Position numbers and translations under genes: made by a program | Shown here: piece by piece, positions 7,129 through 12,928 of the stretch | Layout: every line of letters starts with the position of its first letter | Numbering within the stretch: the first letter of the stretch is position 1 | Source of the DNA: Deferribacteraceae bacterium UBA1873 | GTDB taxonomy: Bacteria; Chrysiogenota; Deferribacteres; Deferribacterales; Flexistipitaceae | Assembly (NCBI GenBank): GCA_002338145.1 | Contig: DDHP01000044.1 | Coordinates: 16,249-29,176 of the forward strand | Direction of reading: 5' to 3' | DNA length: 12,928 nucleotides | Notes under the pieces: model-generated | Told to the model about the DNA's origin: nothing | Database searches by the model: none | What the model saw: the letters and a program-made list of their open reading frames with translations, nothing else

Positions 7129-8826
7129 TTGAAAAAAATTTTCCCTGTTTATGTTAACAAAATGAGTCCTTGCTATACAAAAGATCATCTGGGTAATACA
7201 GGCTGCCCGGCTGGCAACGACATTCCAAGATTTTTGAGGCTTGTGGCATTACAAAGATTTAAAGAGGCATTTTATGTTCTTAAAGAAACCAATCCTTTTT
7301 CAGCCGGATGCGGCAGATTTTGTGATCACCCCTGTGAGACAGCCTGTAACAGGAGTAAATTTGATGAACCTGTTGACATTAAAGCTTTGGAGCGGTTTGT
7401 GGCTGACTGGGGCTATAAAAACAATCTTAAACCCAATGTCCCGAAAATAAAGAGAGATACCTCTGTGGCAGTAATAGGGGCTGGTCCTGCAGGGTTATCT
7501 TCGGCATACTTCCTGGCAAAAAATGGCTATAACGTTGATATTTATGAAAAAGCTGCCAAAGCAGGGGGATTGTTAGTTTACGGTATTCCTGAGTACAGAT
7601 ATCCCAATGATATACTTGAACATGAATTACAGTACATATATGAAACCGGAGTTAATATTATACTTAATCATGGGGTTGACAAAAACCGGTTTTTGGATTT
7701 GGCAGAGGAATATGACTCAGTTATTGTGGCAACCGGAGCACAAAATCCAGGTAAACTGAATATTGAAGGGGAAAGTCTTTCAGGTGTCGAAAACGGCATC
7801 GAATTTCTTAGGAAGATAAATTCAGGGAATTATAAAAAAACTGATATAAAAAATGAAGAAAGTATAGGTGTAATAGGTGGAGGTTATACAGCTTTTGATG
7901 TGGCCAGAGCATCAACCCGGATGGGGGCAAAACCTACTGTGATTTATAGGAGAACTTATAAGGAAATGACGGCTCATGTCGGAGAAGTTGAAGACTGCAA
8001 AAAAGAAGGAGTGACATTTTTCCTTTTACGCCAACCTGTTAAAATTGAACAAGCTGGTGATAAGCTGAAGCTTGTGTGTCTTAAAATGAAGCTTGGTCCG
8101 GTTGATGAAAGCGGGAGATCCAAACCTGTCCCGGTGAAAGATTCTTACGAAGAATTTTATTTTGACAGAATAGTTTTAGCAGTAGGGGACAAGCCTGATT
8201 TATTTTTTGTGGGTGAGAGGTTTGTTAATGAATATCCAAATCTTAACTGTCCGGATCTTCCCGATGATGTTAAAAGCAAGATTTTTATTACAGGTGATGC
8301 CAGCCAGGGTAATTCGGAACTTGTTGGCATGGTTGTAAGAGCTGTTGGTTCGGCACAGATTACTACAAATGCAGTACGAAAATTTCTTGGTGAAGAGTTT
8401 ATCTCAGGCAGTGATAAAGAAGTCGCATTTTTTGACACGCTGAACACCAAATATTTTCAGGAATCCACACGTCTGGTGGAGCAAAAAATTGAGCTTGAAA
8501 AAAGAACCTCAGGATTTCACGAAATAGTTCAGGGCATAGATGAGGATACAGCGGTTCTATTTGCGGAGCGATGTTTTTTTTGTGGTTTGTGTATACAATG
8601 TGACTGGTGTTATCATTACAGTGATGGGACTATTTTGAAATATGGTAAAGAATGGAGCCCAAAAGTTGATGAGTGCTTTTATGCTTTCATAAATAATAAA
8701 ATTTCAGACGCTACTTTTAAAAGTATCGAGGCTTGCCCAAGGTCTGCATTAAGTATTGCAAAGGAAGGCTCTAAACTTGCCGAACATTCGTTGCAACAAC
8801 ATGTGAATACAGACAGCGGGAAATAA
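7129..8826 (+). CDS. GltD-like FAD/NAD(P)-dependent oxidoreductase, glutamate synthase small-subunit type
   Basis: Predicted soluble electron-entry subunit that takes electrons from NAD(P)H through FAD and iron-sulfur clusters to its synthase partner. Numbering is from the TTG at 7129 (565 residues). The N-terminal part has CPAGNDIP (Cys26) and C-x3-C-x3-C-x3-C at Cys61/65/69/73, as in the Fe-S domain of GltD and related proteins. The FAD site is GAGPAG at 117-122, the NAD(P) site IGVIGGG at 246-252, and the second FAD motif FITGD at 386-390. The C-terminal tail (~482-545) has a dense cysteine group (482, 485, 488, 491, 494), then Cys516 and Cys536-Pro. Start choice: GGAGG at 7118-7122 is six bases before TTG 7129; the in-frame ATG at 7126 is too close and ATG 7105 lies upstream of this site. 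It is the first gene of the operon, and its stop lies 11 bases before the likely start of the next gene. The family is confident; the physiological donor and direction are inferred. Confidence 0.88.
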   Translation: MKKIFPVYVNKMSPCYTKDHLGNTGCPAGNDIPRFLRLVALQRFKEAFYVLKETNPFSAGCGRFCDHPCETACNRSKFDEPVDIKALERFVADWGYKNNLKPNVPKIKRDTSVAVIGAGPAGLSSAYFLAKNGYNVDIYEKAAKAGGLLVYGIPEYRYPNDILEHELQYIYETGVNIILNHGVDKNRFLDLAEEYDSVIVATGAQNPGKLNIEGESLSGVENGIEFLRKINSGNYKKTDIKNEESIGVIGGGYTAFDVARASTRMGAKPTVIYRRTYKEMTAHVGEVEDCKKEGVTFFLLRQPVKIEQAGDKLKLVCLKMKLGPVDESGRSKPVPVKDSYEEFYFDRIVLAVGDKPDLFFVGERFVNEYPNLNCPDLPDDVKSKIFITGDASQGNSELVGMVVRAVGSAQITTNAVRKFLGEEFISGSDKEVAFFDTLNTKYFQESTRLVEQKIELEKRTSGFHEIVQGIDEDTAVLFAERCFFCGLCIQCDWCYHYSDGTILKYGKEWSPKVDECFYAFINNKISDATFKSIEACPRSALSIAKEGSKLAEHSLQQHVNTDSGK

Positions 8827-8837
8827 TGGAGGAGCCA

Positions 8838-10040
8838 ATGAGTACAGTAACGAAATATCCAGGCACAGAAATTAGTGAAAGAGAATTCAGCGGTGGAGAT
8901 GAGGGGCTTTCCCCCGGTGCATGCGGGCTTCTTGCAGCAGTTGGAAATTTTAAGCTCAGCGCTCTTTTGAAAAGCGCGATGTGTCTTCAGTATCGGGGCA
9001 GAACCGGAGCCGGTATTACTCTTAAAGGAATATACAAAGATCATAATTTTTACGTTTTTCATGTAATGTACAGGGATCAATATAAAGTCGGTGAGCTTGA
9101 AAGTGTCATAGAAAGCTGGGGTGTTCATATAGTTGAGTCCCACGAAATGGTTCCACGGAGACTTTATTACGAATATGATATACCTGTTATTAAAAAGTAT
9201 TTTGTTGCACCTCCTACAATAGATGAAATAAGATACAGAGAAACGATAGATAGTGAATATTTCTATATTTTAAAGCAAGTAACGAAGTTTAATAAAAAAT
9301 TTATCAAAGACGCACGGATATTTTCCAGTTCAAAAGAAAACGGTACGTTTCTTACAGCTTTTGAATTGGCTGACACGATAAAGATATATGACATTGAACA
9401 GTTTGAAAACAGTGATTATGAAGCATGTCTTATTCATCTGAGATGGCCGACAAGCTCAGGAAGAGGATTGTGGTGGGGACCTCAGCCCATTTCTGTGGGT
9501 GAAATAGCAGGAATCCATAACGGCCACTTGTCCAGTGATAAAGCCAATGCCATGGCTTTGGAACAGTTGGGGATATATCTTCACGTTGGTACGGACTCCG
9601 AAGCTATCTTTCTGGAAGTTGATTATTTACTCCGCAATGGTTATTCCATACTGGATATCGAGTGGATTATAAGCAGAAAATTTCCCAGAGAGCTGGAAAA
9701 TATGACTGAAGATGACCAAAAACGTTTTAAAGAGCTTGTATCCGATCCATATTTGAAAAAAATGAAAATGAGCGGACCGGCTACATCCATAGTTATGTCT
9801 GAAGATGAAATCCTCGGATTTACAGACAGGGATCATTTAAGGTCTTTTAGTATAGGTTATAACAGCAACGTGGCCTTTATGGCCAGCGAGCAGAGAGCCA
9901 TTGTCTCGGCTGCATATTTTTTACAGGAAAATCTGGATGATATATACGATCCTGATGCCGGAAAAGTTGTGGGTTTTTCAGTGAAAAATAAAAAAATAAA
10001 GAAACTTGACTACGGGTGGAAAAGAAATGAAAAGTATTGA
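8838..10040 (+). CDS. Class II glutamine amidotransferase, glutamate synthase GATase domain as a separate subunit
   Basis: Predicted Ntn-type glutaminase that releases ammonia for the synthase subunit. Numbering is from ATG 8838 (400 residues). Cys29 in GACGLLAAV is the expected nucleophile, so a 28-residue propeptide should be removed. YRGRTGAG (~53-60), HLRWPTSS (200-207), HNGHLSS (227-233) and GTDSE (251-255) match the substrate-binding and oxyanion regions of this family; RDHLRSFSIG and FMASEQ near 331-351 match the late family motifs. All catalytic residues look intact. The length agrees with stand-alone GATase proteins of split glutamate synthases. GGAGG at 8828-8832 favours ATG 8838; an ATG at 8826, overlapping the previous stop, has no such site. 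Its 3' end overlaps the next gene by 14 bases, which indicates translational coupling. Confidence 0.9.
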   Translation: MSTVTKYPGTEISEREFSGGDEGLSPGACGLLAAVGNFKLSALLKSAMCLQYRGRTGAGITLKGIYKDHNFYVFHVMYRDQYKVGELESVIESWGVHIVESHEMVPRRLYYEYDIPVIKKYFVAPPTIDEIRYRETIDSEYFYILKQVTKFNKKFIKDARIFSSSKENGTFLTAFELADTIKIYDIEQFENSDYEACLIHLRWPTSSGRGLWWGPQPISVGEIAGIHNGHLSSDKANAMALEQLGIYLHVGTDSEAIFLEVDYLLRNGYSILDIEWIISRKFPRELENMTEDDQKRFKELVSDPYLKKMKMSGPATSIVMSEDEILGFTDRDHLRSFSIGYNSNVAFMASEQRAIVSAAYFLQENLDDIYDPDAGKVVGFSVKNKKIKKLDYGWKRNEKY

Positions 10041-12759
10041 AAAAAATGAAGTTGTTGTAAAAAAATCTATCAGATACACAGAGCCTGTAAAAACCGGAAT
10101 TTATGCCACTGGGGCGAAGCATCTGGTTAAGATAACTGATGATGCTGAAGAACCGGGGAGAGGCTGTGTTTATTGCGGAACATGTGTTGAAGCTTGTACA
10201 CATAATCTCAGCAATCCTGAGAGCAAAACGGGCGTTTTTTCCATGGAAGTGCTTTACAGAGACAGTGAAGGCAACAGAGTATTGCCGGAAAATGAAGAAA
10301 CGGTTTTTATGGAAAAAATTCTCTGGATTAACCCGGATGAATGCTGTAATTGTAAGCGTTGCGTTAAAATGTGTCCTCAGCGGGCTATAAAGGTAACAAA
10401 AAATCCGGATTATCACGATATCGGTGTGAATCTGACAAATTCTGAAATAATTAATAACTGCCTGTCAAGAGCAAGCGGTAATTCCACAATCAGCAGTGCT
10501 CATCTTGGCAAATTTCCATCAAAACTCAGTGAAGACTGGATTATTGATGCCGCTGAAATACTTTCTCCCCAAAGGGATCATCTTCATGAATATGCCGGGA
10601 GCATGGACGAATTGACTTTAGGTAAAAGAAATGCAAAATTTCACTGTAAAACACCTGTTTTAGATGTCCACATGAGCTATGGATCTAACAGTCACGAGGC
10701 TTTTCTTGCAAGACTCATGGCATGTATAAAGCTGGGCAGACCTTTTTTCACCGGAGAAGGATATATACACCCTGACATGATGCCTGCTGCAAAACATTGC
10801 ATTTTGCAGTTTGGTTCCGGCGGTTACGGTCCGTGGGTGGAATTGGACAAATTTGCAGGTATTTCAATGAAATACGGTCAGGATGCTAAAAAAGGGAAAG
10901 GGGGAAGACTCCAGGCAAAAAAAAATGATATTGAAATTGCTCTGCTCCGATGTGTTGAAGCGCTTAGAAATCTCACTGCTCCCAACCCCCAGCATCTGCA
11001 GTACTCAATTGAAGAGCTGCCAATGCGTGTGGAATCCCTGAGAGCACTGCTTGGTGAGGATAAATTGATAGGCGCCGATGTTTACGGAACTGCCTGGAAT
11101 TTTCCTGAAATTGCTGTTGCTCTTGCAAAAGCTGGCTTCGATTATATTACGGTGAAAGCCGGAGATGGTTCCACCGGTGCTGCTCACATAGTGGATATGC
11201 AGAACAGAGGACTTAATGTTGTGTATCTGACGCACGTTGCCGACTTGGCTTTGAGAAGGGAAGGATTAAGGGAGCAGGTGTCTATAATTTCTGAGGGGGG
11301 AATTTTGGACAGTTTTCATGCCTTTCTTGTTTTGCTTGCAGGAGCAGACTTTACGGGAATGGGAATGAGAACACTTCATCCTCTTGGATGTACGCTTTGC
11401 AGAAGATGTCATACAGGGCAGTGTGCGTGGGGAATAACTTCCAGACCTTATGGCACAAGAATTGATCCCGGTGTGGGCAGTGAAAAGATTGTTAAAATGA
11501 TCAAAAGTTTTGTGGAGGATATGGAAGGGCTTGCCGCCGGATTGGGAATGAGTAGCCATACTGATGTCGTTGGAGCCAGACGTTTCCGATATCACGGTAA
11601 AGATCCGCTTCTGTATAATACGTTTGGTAAAGAAGAAATTGAAAAACAGGTGGAGGAAGTTGCGGTAAAGGAACGTTTCCACAAAATTTTTAAAACAAGT
11701 AAAGATATTAGATTTGAGAATAAAGATTTCTTTTCTTCAACACTTGCAAATATTAACGGTGATAGTCTGATCATTGACGTAGATGCAGATAAAATAGACA
11801 GCAGAAGTCTGAACGTCTTGATGAAAGATGCTGTTAAAAAAGGCGTAAAAAAATTCACTTTAAAAAATGTTATTGGACAAAGAATTATTGGTACCGGAGT
11901 TAATGCTGAAGAAATAAATGTTGAAGGGCTTGTTGGTAATCATTCATTTGCATTTGTAAGAAATATGACAGTTAATGTGGTCCCTGCTAAAATGGGGAAA
12001 TTCAATGTACCGGCTAATGCTCAGGTGGGCGTGGCTAATACTTCCAATCCCACTGAGATGAATATTGCGGGGCATGTCAGTGATCTGTTTGCTGCATATG
12101 CTGTAAGTGGAACGTTCAGAGTGGCCAAAAGCGGTGGTGTTAGAAACCTTCTTCTTATGAAAGCCGGAATTCCGCGGGAATGGGCTAAAATCAACCTGGA
12201 AAAATATGCTAAGTATACAAATAAACAGATAATTGAAGACCTTCTCTTAAATTATCAGAAAAGAAAAGCTTCTTTGAATAGAATGGGATGGCACAAGTTT
12301 ATACGCTCACAGGAGAATAAACTTAATGACAGAAAACCACCTATAGCTATTTTTGGCTTGGGAACAGAACGTGGAATGGGTGATTATTTCATGGAGTATG
12401 CTCAGGGGGGTGTGGGAATTGTGCTTAACGTTGTAAATATGGAAAACCCTATGGGCTATTATATCTGCAGCGGTATGACTGCTGGAGCAGCATATATAAG
12501 GGGCAAAGTCACCGACTCTCAGTTAGGTGTGGGTGTAAGAAAAATAGATTATTTGACAGATTCAGATAAAAATTTGCTAAAAAAAGAAATTGATGATTTT
12601 TTATCTGTGTTTACAAAGATTAAAATTGATAAGCAATATAATGGCAAACTGTCTGTTTTTGCGGAATTATATAAAAATGATCCGGAAAAAATATTCGATG
12701 AATTTTGCAAAATTATACCTGTTTCCGCTGGTGCTGAAAAAATCAAAAGTAATGAGTGA
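10027..12759 (+). CDS. Glutamate synthase large subunit: ferredoxin, FMN/[3Fe-4S] and GXGXG domains
   Basis: Predicted catalytic subunit joining ammonia to 2-oxoglutarate at FMN. Numbering is from ATG 10027 (910 residues). Two [4Fe-4S] motifs sit near the N terminus: Cys47/50/53/57 and Cys106/109/112/116-Pro. The FMN synthase domain spans ~205-530, with FTGEGY (241-246), GQDAKKGKGG (284-293), VKAGDGSTGAA (376-386) and a C-x5-C-x4-C [3Fe-4S] motif at Cys455/461/466 in the GC..CRRCHTGQC block. A GXGXG domain covers ~580-860, beginning around LKNVIGQRIIGTG. It corresponds to the classical large subunit without its amidotransferase domain, which is the preceding gene, but with ferredoxin clusters added. 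Some motifs differ from the usual form, for example GEGY instead of GEGG. GGGTGGA at 10014-10020 is six bases before ATG 10027; a TTG at 10006 is a less likely start. The exact product is inferred. Confidence 0.88.
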   Translation: MKSIEKNEVVVKKSIRYTEPVKTGIYATGAKHLVKITDDAEEPGRGCVYCGTCVEACTHNLSNPESKTGVFSMEVLYRDSEGNRVLPENEETVFMEKILWINPDECCNCKRCVKMCPQRAIKVTKNPDYHDIGVNLTNSEIINNCLSRASGNSTISSAHLGKFPSKLSEDWIIDAAEILSPQRDHLHEYAGSMDELTLGKRNAKFHCKTPVLDVHMSYGSNSHEAFLARLMACIKLGRPFFTGEGYIHPDMMPAAKHCILQFGSGGYGPWVELDKFAGISMKYGQDAKKGKGGRLQAKKNDIEIALLRCVEALRNLTAPNPQHLQYSIEELPMRVESLRALLGEDKLIGADVYGTAWNFPEIAVALAKAGFDYITVKAGDGSTGAAHIVDMQNRGLNVVYLTHVADLALRREGLREQVSIISEGGILDSFHAFLVLLAGADFTGMGMRTLHPLGCTLCRRCHTGQCAWGITSRPYGTRIDPGVGSEKIVKMIKSFVEDMEGLAAGLGMSSHTDVVGARRFRYHGKDPLLYNTFGKEEIEKQVEEVAVKERFHKIFKTSKDIRFENKDFFSSTLANINGDSLIIDVDADKIDSRSLNVLMKDAVKKGVKKFTLKNVIGQRIIGTGVNAEEINVEGLVGNHSFAFVRNMTVNVVPAKMGKFNVPANAQVGVANTSNPTEMNIAGHVSDLFAAYAVSGTFRVAKSGGVRNLLLMKAGIPREWAKINLEKYAKYTNKQIIEDLLLNYQKRKASLNRMGWHKFIRSQENKLNDRKPPIAIFGLGTERGMGDYFMEYAQGGVGIVLNVVNMENPMGYYICSGMTAGAAYIRGKVTDSQLGVGVRKIDYLTDSDKNLLKKEIDDFLSVFTKIKIDKQYNGKLSVFAELYKNDPEKIFDEFCKIIPVSAGAEKIKSNE

Positions 12760-12763
12760 TATA

Positions 12764-12788
12764 TAATGACGGGCAAACGACGTCATTA
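12764..12788 (+). terminator. Hairpin just after the glutamate synthase operon
   Basis: TAATGACG (12764-12771) pairs perfectly with CGTCATTA (12781-12788) over a nine-base loop, starting five bases after the operon stop codon. There is no U tract after it, so it is not a standard intrinsic terminator. The inverted GTCATT cores are also the centre of repeat copy 3, so it may be part of that repeat or a 3'-end stabilising hairpin. Confidence 0.3.
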
Positions 12789-12817
12789 CGAAAAACGGAG
12801 TGGAACCGAGGAATCTC
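12782..12817. repeat. GTCAT...ATCTC-family repeat (copy 3)
   Basis: Begins GTCATTACG and ends GAGGAATCTC, with GGAGTGG in the middle. It resembles the widespread intergenic repeat type GTCATTGCGAG...GAAGCAATCTC. The left-side inverted partner AATGAC is at 12765-12770, separated by 11 bases, the same spacing as in copy 2. It lies in the operon's 3' flank and does not code for protein. Confidence 0.5.
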
Positions 12818-12846
12818 TATTCAAACAACTACTTTCATGCCATCTC

Positions 12847-12864
12847 CATCCCCTCCTATCTTAG
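12847..12864. repeat. CATCCCC...TATCTTAG repeat fragment, second copy
   Basis: CATCCCCTCCTATCTTAG corresponds to the fragment at 6832-6850. Both lie within about 60-75 bases of a GTCAT...ATCTC element. The rest of the tail from 12865 to the window end shows no gene. Confidence 0.35.
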
Positions 12865-12909
12865 AATAAGGTATTTTGGATAAGTAGATTGAACAGATAT
12901 AATTGATAA

Positions 12910-12928
12910 GAGACCTTTGCATAATTCC
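12910..12928. mobile_element. Possible terminal inverted repeat of an insertion sequence, cut by window end
   Basis: GAGACCTTTGCATAATTCC at the very end resembles the outer ends of some IS5-group insertion sequences (GAGACCTTTGCA type). The body of the element would lie beyond the window, so no transposase can be seen. The call rests on remembered resemblance of one short string. Confidence 0.25.

Noticed and set aside
9877..10416. 179-codon minus-strand frame across the GATase/large-subunit junction
   Set aside because: It is antisense to two strongly supported genes, and its product shows no domain.
1..12928. CRISPR arrays, tRNA or rRNA genes, phage or toxin-antitoxin genes
   Set aside because: No regularly spaced direct repeats, cloverleaf-like tracts, rRNA signatures or such proteins were seen on either strand.

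Overview
The window is bacterial chromosomal DNA, AT-rich (roughly 60% A+T by eye), with long, well-packed genes and no phage, plasmid or CRISPR content. The combination of two very large hybrid sensor kinases with periplasmic binding domains, an iron-sulfur-rich split glutamate synthase and GTCAT...ATCTC intergenic repeats suggests an anaerobic or microaerophilic Gram-negative of the Deferribacteres / delta-proteobacterial type. That placement is an inference from style, not a proven assignment.

Layout. Positions 1-129 hold an inverted-repeat element and a strong hairpin. Two minus-strand genes follow: an 881-residue hybrid histidine kinase (130-2775; periplasmic SBP_bac_3-like sensor, three membrane spans, PAS, HisKA, ATPase, receiver) and a 1160-residue hybrid histidine kinase (3063-6545; PhnD/TtrS-like periplasmic sensor, one membrane span, PAS, PAS, GAF, HisKA, ATPase, receiver). 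A 287-base gap separates them. Their first cytoplasmic PAS domains are clearly paralogous, while their periplasmic sensors are unrelated. A 583-base divergent intergenic region (6546-7128) then leads into a plus-strand three-gene operon (7129-12759).

The operon encodes a glutamate synthase-type enzyme in pieces. Gene 1 is a GltD-like FAD/NAD(P)H oxidoreductase with Cys-rich ends. Gene 2 is a stand-alone class II glutamine amidotransferase with an intact N-terminal nucleophile cysteine after a short propeptide. Gene 3 is a large subunit made of two [4Fe-4S] ferredoxin motifs, the FMN/[3Fe-4S] synthase domain and a GXGXG domain. The three genes are packed with 11-base spacing or a 14-base overlap, so they are very likely co-transcribed. 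The expected chemistry is: glutamine is hydrolysed by gene 2, ammonia is passed to the FMN site of gene 3 to convert 2-oxoglutarate to glutamate, and electrons arrive from NAD(P)H through gene 1 and/or from ferredoxin-type donors.

All gaps between transcription units carry full or degenerate copies of an outward-facing inverted repeat with the right arm GTCAT-hairpin-ATCTC. The last 19 bases may be the terminal repeat of an insertion sequence that continues beyond the window. No tRNA, rRNA or CRISPR was seen. The most unusual material is the domain arrangement and cysteine pattern of the glutamate synthase operon, the twin kinases and the repeat family; I do not see a clearly novel system.
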